Shown here in pieces: positions 12,347 to 21,481 of a stretch of DNA of 64,000 bases. Both the position numbers and the translations under genes were made by a program. The notes below the pieces were generated by a model. It had not been told where the DNA came from. It saw nothing but the letters and a program-made list of their open reading frames with translations, and ran no database searches. Position 1 is the first letter of the stretch. Each line of letters begins with the position of its first letter. Source of the stretch: Cichorium intybus (taxonomy: Eukaryota > Streptophyta > Magnoliopsida > Asterales > Asteraceae); NCBI GenBank assembly GCA_023525715.1, contig CM042017.1, positions 78,112,169 through 78,176,168 on the forward strand. Direction: 5' to 3'.

Positions 12347-12732
12347 TAATTTTCTTTTTTCTTCCAAATATATTAAGCTTCATTATATTTTGACAACATT
12401 TTGGTTTCATATATTGTTCTTTCATGCTTGACATCTGTATTTACTATTATAACCTTCAAATGAAAGAACTAACATTGATTTGTTTATTATAACAACCTAC
12501 TTTAGTTTTGTAATATTACAACATTGTAGTCTTAAATAATTGAGTGTGTTTTCTGAAGTTCAATGTCTTAAATAAGAAAAAGGTTGAAAGTTCAATGCTA
12601 TAATTGGGTTGATTAATCAAAGTAGAATGCATTAATAAGAAAGTTACAAAAAGTTGCATGCTTTAACAAAAAGAAATGAAAGTATAGTGTTGTATATTGT
12701 CTTAATAAGAATAAGCTTGAAAGTACAATGCA
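12347..12732. other. Former ValRS intron
   Basis: AT-rich DNA with no exon. It contains the first members of a degenerate family of GAAAGTACAATG-type repeats that recur through this locus. Confidence 0.5.
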
Positions 12733-13312
12733 TAGTTACCTAATTCGCTATACAAGCCACGAATTCCGATCGGAACGCTCTGTACCCAAACGCGGTACAG
12801 AGTCGCTACTTGGATCGATTGTCGGAACGATGAACCAAATCGAAATCCAAATCCGATTCGCGTTTCTTTCTCTAAATCGGTGTTCCAATTGCAATTTTGG
12901 TTCGTCAATTTCAAGTTTTAAGCACTGAATTTCTGTTAGGCGGGAAGGCGATTGACGATTGGAAAAAGTAGCGACTCCTCGATTTCTTTCTCTGGCTCTG
13001 TAAGTGATCGATTTCTATTGGCTCTCTATTCTATATGTAAACCCACCAACATATACCATAAATACATCCATAATGGTATACGAATTTCATCATCCAAAAG
13101 TAGCGACTCCTGTTTAGTAATTAGAGGGGAATTCTTGTTTTGATAATCACAATTATGTATTTATGTTCCTGTTTTGTGTTTTAGTCATTGGTACATTGTA
13201 CTAGACTAAAGGGTACACCGTACCGAAATGAGACTACCCCCCTCCGTACCGGATACGGTTGATATGTAGAACCTTGTTCCCGTACCGGAGCGAACCACGA
13301 ACTAGGTAACTA
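12733..13312. mobile_element. MITE-like element of 580 bp
   Basis: The ends are inverted: TAGTTACCTAATTCG on the left against TAGTTACCTAGTTCG read inward from the right. Near both ends lie GTACCG/CGGTAC-rich motifs. There are no coding domains. The superfamily is not clear; the locus around it has repeat character too. Confidence 0.5.
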
Positions 13313-13800
13313 CGGTACAATGTATAATTGGGCAGATTTTTTAAAGCACAATGCCTTAAAAAGAAAAAAATTTGAAAGTACACTGTTGTATTTGGGTATA
13401 TTTTTAAAGCACAATGACTTAAAAATAATTTTTTTTTGAAAGTACAATGTTATAGTTGGGTATATTTTTAAAGCACAATGCCATAAACAGAAAAAAAACT
13501 GAAAGTACAATGCTATAGTTGGGTATATTATTTAAAGCACGTGAATTAAAAAGATAAAAATTGAAAGTGAAATGCCATCAAAAGAAAAAATTGAAAGTAC
13601 AATGATATAGTTAGGTAGATTTAAATTTAAAAGTACAATGTCTTCAAAAGAAAAAAAATTGAAAGTAGAATGCTATAATTGGGTAGATTTTTCAAAACAC
13701 AATGCTTTGATAAGAAAAAAAAATGAAAGTCTAATGCAACGATAGAAAGAAATCAAAGTAGGATGCTATAATACAGAAGTAAATGAAAGTACATTACCAT
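13313..13800. repeat. Degenerate tandem repeats with a GAAAGTACAATG core
   Basis: About seven imperfect copies of a unit of roughly 60-80 bp alternate motifs like GGGTAGATTTTTAAAGCACAATG and AAGAAAAAATTGAAAGTACAATG. Related single copies occur at about 12560-12730, 18095-18150, 18615-18710, 19860-19980 and 23635-23700. The pattern is intron or intergenic filler, not coding. Confidence 0.7.
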
Positions 13801-13998
13801 ATCCTGCCTTTCACATTGTATCTTATCAGTATAGTATACAGAACATGATTATGCTTCATTATCATCATCATCATATTGTCTCTTAATTATTTGACTGCTC
13901 TTTTGTAATTAACATAGCAATTTAATAATGGATTTTAAACAATTGTTTAGGTTTATTTATATTATATATTCCCAAAAGATTCTGTATTTGTTGTATAA

Positions 13999-15145
13999 GG
14001 GCGTGTTTGGTTTCTGGATTCAAATGGAATTGGAATTCAAGATTCCATTCCATGGCATGTATGGTTGGAATCTTTCAAGGTTTGATGGATTTCACTGTTT
14101 CTACGTTTGTTTCATTCTTTTGTTTTTACAAAATGACAAAAATATCCTTATCGTATTTTTTCAAAATAATTAAACATAAAATAAACAAATATTTTATTCA
14201 AACATTTAAAACAAATATTTTTTGACAGATTATGATTTGTTCAAATTCCAGTTCTGTTCCTGATAAAACATTCTACAAACCAAAAGCTTCCTAATAGTTT
14301 ATCAATAAGATTTATTGTTAAACTTGAATTATCTCTATGCAATAAACAAAATTCAATTTCATTCTTCTGTCTTTCTAAAAAGACCAAAATACCCTTTATT
14401 GAAACAAATCTCTACAAACCAGATGCTTCTTAATAGTTTATCAATAAGATTTATTGTTAAACTTGAATTATCTATATGCAATAAACAAAATTCAATTTCA
14501 TTCTTCTGTCTTTATAAAAAGACCAAAATACCCTTTATTGAAACAAATCTCTACAAACCAAATGCTTCCTAATAGTTTATCAATACAATTTATTGTTAAA
14601 CTTGAATTATCTCTATGCAATAAACAAAATTCAGTTTCATTCTTCTGTATTTATAAAAAGACCAAAATACCCTTTACTGAAACAAATCTCTACTAATCAA
14701 ATGCTTCCTAATAGTTTATCAATACAATTTATTGTTAAACCTGAATTATCTCTATGCAATAAACAAAATTCAATTTCATTCTTCTGTCTTTATAAAAAGA
14801 CCAAAATACCCTTTATTGAAATAAATCTCTACAAACCAAATGCTTCCTAATAGTTTATCAATAAGATTTATTGTTAAACTTGAATTATCTCTATGCAATA
14901 AACAAAATTCAATTTCATTCTTCCGTCTTTCTAAAAAGACCAAAATACCCTTTATCGAAACAAATAACAAAAATTCATTTTTGTATTATTACAATAAGCA
15001 AAAATAATTTTGAATAAAAAAGTAAATAATATTTATCGTTGAATTTCATTCCATTTCTTGCCAACCAAACGCATGATATAGTATGATTCCATTCCAAATC
15101 CTTTGACAGATTCATTCATTCCAAAAACATTCCACAAACACCCCC
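13999..15145. mobile_element. hAT-like MITE carrying an internal tandem array
   Basis: The left end GGGCGTGTTTGGTTTCTGGA faces the right end, which reads inward GGGGGTGTTTGTGGAATG. Both ends are followed by GGAATTCCATTCC/GGAATGGAATC-type subterminal motifs, the usual look of small plant hAT-like elements. The middle is occupied by the 139-bp tandem array at 14286-14965. There is no transposase. Confidence 0.55.
14286..14965. repeat. 139-bp tandem array, five copies
   Basis: The motif GCTTCCTAATAGTTTATCAA starts at 14286, 14425, 14564, 14703 and 14842, an exact 139-bp spacing. The last copy stops after about 124 bp. Copies differ by few substitutions. The overlapping short open frames are repeats of each other in shifted frames and are not genes. 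Confidence 0.95.
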
Positions 15146-15230
15146 AAATAGTTTTTTTAATAAGAATTATTTTTTAAATTCGATTAAAATCTTTATTCAA
15201 CTAACATTGCGTTTTTTTATTATATTCCAG

Positions 15231-15629
15231 TCCGATAAAATCAATCTAGACATACATCGTGTAGTCGGATACCGCCAATGGTGCAACAAACTATGGAACG
15301 CGATACGATTCGCCATGACAAAACTCAATGACGATTATACCCCTCCAACAAAAATCACCCCCGAAAACATGCCATTCAGTTGCTAATGGATTCTTTCAGT
15401 TCTAAACAAAGCCACATCAAAAACCATATCATCTTTAGATTCTTACGAGTTTCAGACGCATCAACTGCAGTATATTCATGGTGGCAGTTTCAACTTTGTG
15501 ATATTTTCATTGAAGTAATTAAACCTTACTTCATTAAAGATGATTCGTCAATGAAAACTGCAAAAGTTTATGCACAAGATACTTTGTGGGTGTGTTTGGA
15601 TACGGGGTTAAGATTTTTGCATCCGTTTA
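15231..15629 (+). pseudogene. ValRS anticodon-binding exon, left part
   Basis: Follows a TATTCCAG acceptor and reads SDKINLDIHRVVGYRQWCNK, then KLNDDYTPPTKITPENMPFS. An in-frame TAA stands at 15384-15386 where the family has a sense codon. The frame then continues as WILSVLNKATSKTISSLDSY until a one-base loss near 15450 shifts it to DASTAVYSWWQFQLCDIFIE and QDTLWVCLDTGLRFLHPF. At 15629 the exon is interrupted by a copia element. It resumes at 17836. Confidence 0.9.
15625..15629. repeat. Target-site duplication, left (GTTTA)
   Basis: GTTTA directly before the left LTR is repeated at 17836-17840 directly after the right LTR, as expected for an LTR retrotransposon insertion. Removing the element and one copy restores the ValRS exon across LHPFMPFVTEELWQ. 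Confidence 0.9.
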
Positions 15630-15915
15630 TGAAGAGAAAAAACAGAGCAACAATGGACAGCAAAACAGAATCAGAATACACAATCTATGCCAAACTCACA
15701 AGACTTTATTGAAGAAAAATAACTCAAAAACTCCAATACAAACTCTCTAGTTACAATCCTACCCTCACTGCATCTATATATACTAACAACGCATTGCACT
15801 CCACTTTTGAATTCTAATTGAATATAATAAACTAATCTTGGACTACACTCCAATTTTGATTGTTGAATGAATATAATAATATTGGACTGCACTCCAAATC
15901 AAAAATTTGCCAACA
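15630..15915 (-). repeat. 3' LTR of the copia element
   Basis: Starts TGAAGAG and ends CCAACA on the plus strand. It is nearly identical to 17550-17835. The minus strand contains a TATATATAG box and an AATAAA signal at positions equivalent to those in the other LTR. Confidence 0.95.
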
Positions 15916-15926
15916 ATCACCCCCTA
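15916..15926 (-). other. Polypurine tract of the copia element
   Basis: Read on the minus strand, AGGGGGTGAT abuts the 3' LTR. This is the usual place for plus-strand DNA priming. Confidence 0.75.
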
Positions 15927-16576
15927 AATTTATGAGACGGTAATTCCTGCACACCGAGTAACGTTCTCATCTCCATAAACCTTACACGTGCTAAGGCTTT
16001 CGTCAGAGGATCTACCACTTGTTCATTTCCCGCCACATGTTCGACTTCAACTTGCTCATTTTCCACACGCTCTCGTATGAAGTGGAAACGAGTGTGAATG
16101 TGTTTGCTCCTCCCGTGAAACACCAGATTTTTAGACAACGCGATCGCCGACTTGTTGTATATATGGATCAACACCTTTTGCTTCTGTAACCCGGTCACCT
16201 CCACGAGCAATTCCCTTAGCCAAATTGCTTGACATGCTACCAAAGTAGCTGCCATGAATTCAGCTTCACATGAAGATAAAGCCACGGTATCTTGCTTCTG
16301 CGAACACCATGTGATAGGGGATTTACCAAGAAAGAAGATATGACCAGTAGTACTCCGACCATCATCCGCGTCTACATTATGACTGCTGTTGCTATACCCC
16401 AGAAGTTTTAATTCGTCACATCTCTCGTATCTAATTCCAAGAGAAATTGTACCTCGAAGGTAGCGAAGAATTTGCTTGATCGCGCGCGCATGAGATTCTC
16501 TCGGACTTTGCATATACCGACTTACCACCCCGACTGAGTAAGATAAGTCCGGAGGAGTGTGAAGGAGGTAGCGCAA
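15917..16576 (-). pseudogene. Copia RNase H domain (pol C-terminus)
   Basis: A 219-residue open frame holds the end of the reverse transcriptase (PDLSYSVGVVSRYMQSP) and the full copia RNase H: LGYSNSSHNVDADDGRSTTG, ITWCSQKQDTVALSSCEAEF, and TRFHFIRERVENEQVEVEHV, with the VDPLTKAL tail. The first catalytic Asp region reads YSNSSH instead of the usual YSDSDW, so the active site is probably lost. It is the remains of a polyprotein and has no start of its own. Confidence 0.85.
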
Positions 16577-16633
16577 ACATCCTACTATTCTCCGATAGTG
16601 GGTGGCTTCAACTTCAGGTTCATTCTCGGCCTT

Positions 16634-17239
16634 TCACAATTTTAGTCCCGGTTCCATTGGACATTGAGTAGCATTGCATTCTTCCATCCCGACTTCTTTT
16701 AAAATTTTCATTGCATAGCCTTCTTGTTTAATTGCCACGATGTGAATGAATCGACTAGGAAGAATCATAAGGAATTTCTTCACTAGCTTCTCTTGCGAGA
16801 TAGTTCCTCCAAGTGTCGCTGAAACGGTCGCAATGCCCGATAGTTTTGAAGAGAATTCATCAATCGTGTTTGAATCTTTCATCTTCAAGCTCTCGAATTT
16901 CGAAGTCAATGTTTGCAAACGTGCTTCCTTCACTCGATCCGCACCCATGTTCTGAGATTTGATTGCATCCCACATCTCCTTTGCGGTCGTGAGATTCCCG
17001 ATTTGCAAGATTAAATCTTCCGGTATCGATTAAAACAACAATCCCATCACGATGTTGTTTTTCTTTGCATCTGTTGAACCTGTTGAACCTGGATCAACCA
17101 CATCCCACACGCCAAGAATGCCTAGTAAAACTTTCATACGCATGTGCCATATCGTATAGTTCAATGGCGTCAACTGCGGAAATTGAAAAGAGATCGAGTG
17201 CGCCTCCTTTGTGGGCAGATTCGCTTCACCTCCTGTCAT
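16634..17239 (-). pseudogene. Copia gag N-terminus joined to reverse transcriptase end
   Basis: From ATG at 17239 the minus strand reads a copia gag: FPQLTPLNYTIWHMRMKVLL, then an in-frame stop at 17032-17030. The same frame continues with LTTAKEMWDAIKSQNMGADR and KDSNTIDEFSSKLSGIA. At about 16740 it jumps directly to QEGYAMKILKEVGMEECN, which belongs near the end of the reverse transcriptase. The deletion therefore fused gag to pol in frame, removing the middle of the polyprotein. A frame break at 16634 separates it from the RNase H part. Confidence 0.85.
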
Positions 17240-17534
17240 GAGCAATCAAAAGCGAACACACCTGATTGGTTTCTTTTCTTGCTGGAAAAAAAGGAAAAAC
17301 GTGTTTCACAATCCTTTGATTAATTCCCTCCTTGATAACCGTGCAGAATTAAAACCAAAGATTGCTTTAATTGGACCCAATCAATTGTTGTTATTGGACC
17401 GATGCTCCTGATCAACTTGTGCTGCTTCGATTGAACTGCAGACCTCCAAAAACAGGAAAAAATACTCCAATTAATAAAACGGTGCTACACAGAAAAACGA
17501 TTATCGTTCTTCCCGCTGCACGATTGGAAATGCA

Positions 17535-17548
17535 AGCTCTGATACCAA
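17535..17548 (-). other. Primer-binding site, initiator tRNA-Met type
   Basis: On the minus strand, TGGTATCAGAGCTTG lies immediately inside the 5' LTR. It matches the common plant copia primer site complementary to the 3' end of initiator tRNA-Met. Confidence 0.9.
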
Positions 17549-17549
17549 T

Positions 17550-17835
17550 TGAAGAGAAAAACAGAGCAACAATGGACAGCAAAACAGAAATCAGAATACA
17601 CAATCTATGCCAAACTCACAAGACTTTATTGAAGAAAAATAACTCAAAAACTCCAATACAAACTCTCTAGTTACAATCCTACCCTCACTGCATCTATATA
17701 TACTAACAACGCATTGCACTCCACTTTTGAATTCTAATTGAATATAATAAACTAATCTTGGACTACACTCCAATTTTGATTATTGAATGAATATAATAAT
17801 ATTGGACTGCACTCCAAATCAGAAATTTGCCAACA
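17550..17835 (-). repeat. 5' LTR of the copia element
   Basis: This is the promoter LTR for the minus-strand element. On the minus strand a TATATATAG box lies at 17702-17694 and a polyadenylation AATAAA at 17630-17625, dividing it into U3, R and U5 in the normal order. Confidence 0.95.
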
Positions 17836-17943
17836 GTTTATGCCTTTTGTTACTGAAGAATTGTGGCAAAGACTTCCTTTACCTAAACATTGTGAAAGAG
17901 AGAAGTCGATTATGATTTGTGATTATCCGTCTGTTATGGAGGT
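17836..17943 (+). pseudogene. ValRS anticodon-binding exon, right part
   Basis: Resumes after the copia element with the duplicated GTTTA and reads MPFVTEELWQRLPLPKHCER then EKSIMICDYPSVME up to a GTTAGT-like donor. The MPFVTEELWQ block is a hallmark of valyl-tRNA synthetases. Confidence 0.9.
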
Positions 17944-18180
17944 TAGTTTTTATAATTGTTTAATATTGAATGAAAAAATAGAAATGTACTTTTGTTTATT
18001 TGTTTATTATGGTATTCTTCTTTCATTCTTCCTGCTAAAACATTTTACTTTGAAAAATCAAGAAACAATTAAAAGTAGAATGGTGTAACTGTAATTGCGC
18101 AGATTTTTCAAAGTACAATGATGTAGTAGAAAGGAATGAAAGTAAAATGCTATGAATCACAATTATATATAAAAGTATAA

Positions 18181-18557
18181 GGATATTTTCAGGAAAGTCC
18201 TTATATTTTCACCCTATATTCGATTAAGGCCTAATTGTTTTTTTATATTCAAGTAAGTCCAACATTTTGTTAAATGTTTACAATTTTGGATAATAGCTAC
18301 TTATGTCGTTTTTATATTTTTACAACTGATGATGTATAGGGTCAAAATGTAAGGACTTAATTGAATAAAAACTGAAAATTCAACTCTAAATTGTTAAAAT
18401 GGTAAAAATGTAAGGACTTTAATGAATATTTCCTTTTTATATATATATCCAAAATCGTAAATATTTAACAAAATGTTGGGCGTAACTGAATATAAAAAAA
18501 GAATTAGGGCTTAATTGAATATAGGGTGAAAATATAAGGACTTTCCTGAATATATCC
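18181..18557. mobile_element. Palindromic MITE of 377 bp
   Basis: Long inverted arms: GGATATTTTCAGGAAAGTCC on the left and GGATATATTCAGGAAAGTCC read inward from the right, continuing through a shared TTATATTTTCACCCTATATTC. The arms cover about 100 bp each. It lies in a former ValRS intron. Confidence 0.8.
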
Positions 18558-18722
18558 CAAAAGTATATTTTGTTATTTCTTGCATTTAGTCTAAATTTTG
18601 GTCGTCCGTTTATGATTTTTCAAAGTACAATGCCTTAATAAGAAAAAAAAATTGAAAGTACAATGTTGTAATAGAAATAGAAAGGAATGAAAGTAGAATA
18701 CTATGAAATACACAATTATATA

Positions 18723-19713
18723 AAGGGTTAAGGTCGAATTTGGTCACTTAACCTTTTGGTTTGTGCACATTTGGTCACTTAACTTTGTTTAAGTTGTGAA
18801 AGGTCACCTAAATTTTTTGTTTTGTCCCGAAATGGTCACTGTGACCTGTTGTAGCCGGTTATAGTGATAATTTCGGGAATAAATAAAAAGTTAAGTGACC
18901 TATTATAACTTAAATAGAGTTAAATGACCAAATAAGCACAAACCAAAAAGCTAAGTAACCAAATGAGAACATTAACCCCAAAACAAATTGATTTTTTGAA
19001 ACATCAGATGTCCTTAAATTATTGGTTGTAGATATCCTCGAAATTATTGGTTCATCCTTATTCTAAATAAACATCCTTATTCTAATCATCTGCATAAGAT
19101 TGTTTGGTATAATATGTAAACAATTTTTCATCTGAGTTGTAACCCAGGGCCTTTTCCCTTTTTTAGAAAATTATAACATTTTACTAGAAGTTAAAACTAA
19201 CCAATTAAAAAAATCACTAAACCAGAAACAATCAAACGATCCTTCTTCTTTATGACTTTATCTACAAAATTCTTTTTTGGACGTTTATAAAAATGAATTA
19301 TCATAGTAAAATAAATGTAGGGAGGATTTCCATGATTCTAACTTAACACGACTCAAACACATTTTTTAATTTATAAATAATTGTATTATTGGAGTAACAT
19401 ATACAACTAATACAAGTCCCAAAAATCCAACGTTTCAAAAAATCAATTTGTCTTTGGGGTTAATGTTCTCATTTGGTCACTTAACTTTCTGGTTTGTGCT
19501 CATTTGGTCACTTAACTCTATTTAAGTTATAATAGGTTACTTAACTTTTTTATTTATTTTCGAAATGGTCATTGTGACCGGCTATAACAGGTCATAGTGA
19601 CCATTTCGGGACAAAATAAGAAAGTTAGGTGACCTTTTACAACTTAAACAAAGTTATGTGACCAAATGTACACAAACCAAAAAGTTAAGTGACCAAATTC
19701 GACATTAACCCTT
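18723..19713. mobile_element. Inverted-repeat element of 991 bp
   Basis: Two arms of about 260 bp are reverse complements (18723-18985 and 19455-19713) around a 470-bp spacer. Each arm is itself a palindrome built from GGTCACTTAAC motifs. The ends are AAGGGTTAA/TTAACCCTT, and ATATA on both sides may be a target duplication. There is no coding capacity. This is one more insertion in the ValRS intron. Confidence 0.8.
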
Positions 19714-20012
19714 ATATAAAAGTATATTGTGGTTTCTAGCATTTAGTCGAAATTTTGATCTTTGGTCTAAATGCAAGAAGTAGCAATGTACTTTTGTTAA
19801 TTAGTTTATTATAGCATCATACTATTACACCATTGTATGTTCAGCTTTTCTATTACAATATTGTACTTTGGTTCAAATATTTGTAATTAGGACATGGTAC
19901 ATCAAAATTTCTACTCAATTATAGCAGTGAAAATAAAATGTTGTAATAAACAAATAATTCAAAGTACGTTGCTATTTGTTACTTATGTTGTTATTTTTCA
20001 CTTTTTTTACAG

Positions 20013-20119
20013 TCATGGACAAATGAAAAGATGGAATATGAAATGGAGGTGGTTGAATCTGCAGTAAAATCTCTTAGATCAAATAGGGCAAACCTACCAG
20101 CTCAAGAAAGAAACGAAAA
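20013..20119 (+). pseudogene. ValRS exon
   Basis: Between a TTTTACAG acceptor and a GTATGG donor it reads SWTNEKMEYEMEVVESAVKS then LRSNRANLPAQERNEK, the segment after the anticodon-binding domain. The frame is intact. Confidence 0.88.
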
Positions 20120-20204
20120 GTATGGCTTATTTCAATAATTGAATATATTATGTATTTATATATTTATATTTATTCATAAACCGAATATTCTTTTTTTTTA
20201 TCAG

Positions 20205-20304
20205 GCGAGCAGATTTTGCGGTTTCTAAAACCAAACAAATAACAGATCTTTTGAAACGCCATGAAATGGAAGTTTCAACATTAGCAAACTTATCATCATT
20301 CACG
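20205..20304 (+). pseudogene. ValRS exon, broken at its 3' end
   Basis: After a TTATCAG acceptor it reads RADFAVSKTKQITDLLKRHE then MEVSTLANLSSFT. Homology ends without a normal donor where the MITE cluster starts. Confidence 0.85.
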
Positions 20305-20348
20305 GCATGCATTTATCATGATCACTTATATATTATATTATATGGCAA

Positions 20349-20583
20349 ATTACGAAAAAAAACATTATATTTTTGCACTTTTTCTGGTTTAACCATCAAA
20401 ATTTCATTTTTTCTAATAAAACCATCAATAATTAGAAAAAATTTCAACCTGACCATTATGACCTGAAGAAGCCGGTAACAATGGCTTCGATGAAACTTTT
20501 TACCAAAATGGTGTTTTTCCGAATTTTAAAAATCGGTGGTTAAACCGATTTTTTTGCAAAATATAGTGTTTTTTTCGTAATTA
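20349..20583. mobile_element. MITE, copy a
   Basis: Inverted ends ATTACGAAAAAAAACATTAT and, read inward from the right, ATTACGAAAAAAACACTATA. It is about 235 bp and non-coding. Confidence 0.7.
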
Positions 20584-20615
20584 GACCTAGATAATGTTTA
20601 CACTTTAATTTATAT

Positions 20616-20860
20616 CATTGCGAAAAAAACACTATATTTCATTACTTTTTCTGGTTATACCATCAATTTTTCATTTGTACTAGTAAACCACGAATTTTTG
20701 GAAAAAGTTTTAGCCCAACCATGATCATGATCACCAGAGGAACTAGTAATAATGGCTTCAATAAAACTTTTTACCAAAAATTGGTGGTTTTTTCCAAAAC
20801 ATTTAAAATTGGTGGTTAAACTGAACTTTTGGCAAAATATAGTGCTTTTCTCGTAATTAA
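20616..20860. mobile_element. MITE, copy b
   Basis: A second, diverged copy of the neighbouring MITE in the same orientation, with matching CGAAAAAAACACTATAT and ATATAGTGCTTTTCTCGTAA ends. The pair separates two pieces of the ValRS gene. Confidence 0.7.
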
Positions 20861-20916
20861 CCCTGTATTATATTATAAATGAATATAATAATTATATTTT
20901 ATAATAAAATTGTCAA

Positions 20917-21062
20917 GTTTCCACCGAAAACGATGTTACTCCAGCTAATTGTGCAGTATCAGTTGTCAACGAATCACTTTCTGTTTACTTAAAGCTTAAA
21001 GGAGCCATTGATGTCGAAAAGGAACGCGAAAAACTCAATGCAAAATTGACCGAGTTACAAAA
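20917..21062 (+). pseudogene. ValRS exon, C-terminal coiled coil
   Basis: Reads STENDVTPANCAVSVVNESL then SVYLKLKGAIDVEKEREKLN and AKLTELQK, ending at a GTACGC donor. Its charged heptad-like pattern is the start of the ValRS tRNA-binding arm. The expected residues linking it to the previous exon are lost next to the MITEs. Confidence 0.88.
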
Positions 21063-21153
21063 GTACGCGAGAAACTTGTCCTTCAAGTTCAACTTTTTAA
21101 TTCTTGTAAAACGTTTCGGTTTCGTTGACTTTTTTCTGTTCATGTTTGACCAG

Positions 21154-21328
21154 GCAAAAGGAGAGTTTGAACAAGGCGATGAGTGCTAAGGGGTATGAAG
21201 AGAAGGTTCCGGTTCATATAAAAGAAGAAAATATGGCGAAATTGACGATGTTAATGCAACAATTGATGTCTTGTGAGGAAGCTACACAACACTTTGAACG
21301 CGAAGTGGCTGCAAAAGCAGAGATTTGA
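21154..21328 (+). pseudogene. ValRS last exon
   Basis: From a GACCAG acceptor it reads KESLNKAMSAKGYEEKVPVH, IKEENMAKLTMLMQQL, then to AKAEI and TGA at 21326. This is an intact C-terminal coiled-coil exon. Confidence 0.9.
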
Positions 21329-21481
21329 GTTAATTTATGTGGTATGTTAGTATGGGAACAAGAGGTGAAGATTATGATACAATTTCGTGACATTATTTGT
21401 AATTTTACCAAGATTTAAGAACTTGTACCGAAGACATTTATATTATGGGTTATTGTTACTGTAGTACAACAAAGTTTGGTT

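Larger units (their letters stand above)
15630..17835 (-). mobile_element. Deletion-derivative Ty1/copia LTR retrotransposon
   Basis: A 2206-bp element bounded by 286-bp direct repeats (15630-15915 and 17550-17835), each with TG...CA ends. A 5-bp GTTTA target duplication flanks it. It is oriented on the minus strand. Next to the right LTR is a tRNA-Met type primer-binding site (TGGTATCAGAGC), and next to the left LTR a purine tract (AGGGGGTGAT). The interior keeps only the gag N-terminus and the reverse transcriptase end plus RNase H; protease, integrase and most of the reverse transcriptase are deleted. It cannot move by itself. The LTRs differ by about two substitutions and two single-base indels, so the insertion is fairly recent. 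Confidence 0.95.
12146..21328 (+). pseudogene. Valyl-tRNA synthetase, 3' half, pseudogene
   Basis: Six separate stretches in order encode the C-terminal half of a class I valyl-tRNA synthetase, which charges tRNA-Val in the plant cytosol and organelles. They cover the EPMIKPQWYVNC region, the anticodon-binding helical domain (RVVGYRQWCNKLWNAIRFAM, then FMPFVTEELWQRLP) and the C-terminal coiled coil (KLKGAIDVEKEREKL, then GYEEKVPVHIKEEN) with a normal stop. The HIGH motif, the KMSKS loop and the roughly 250 residues between the first and second exon are absent. Frameshifts, a nonsense codon and a retroelement inside an exon make it non-functional. Introns are packed with MITEs. The last exons are nearly intact, so decay may be recent, or this may be a truncated duplicate. 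Confidence 0.9.

Noticed and set aside
13313..14965. Spaced repeats considered as a CRISPR array
   Set aside because: Either direct tandem units without unique spacers or degenerate motifs; plant nuclear context.
14315..14970. Series of overlapping 64-85 aa open frames
   Set aside because: They are the same 139-bp repeat read in shifted frames; the period is not a multiple of three and no protein is implied.
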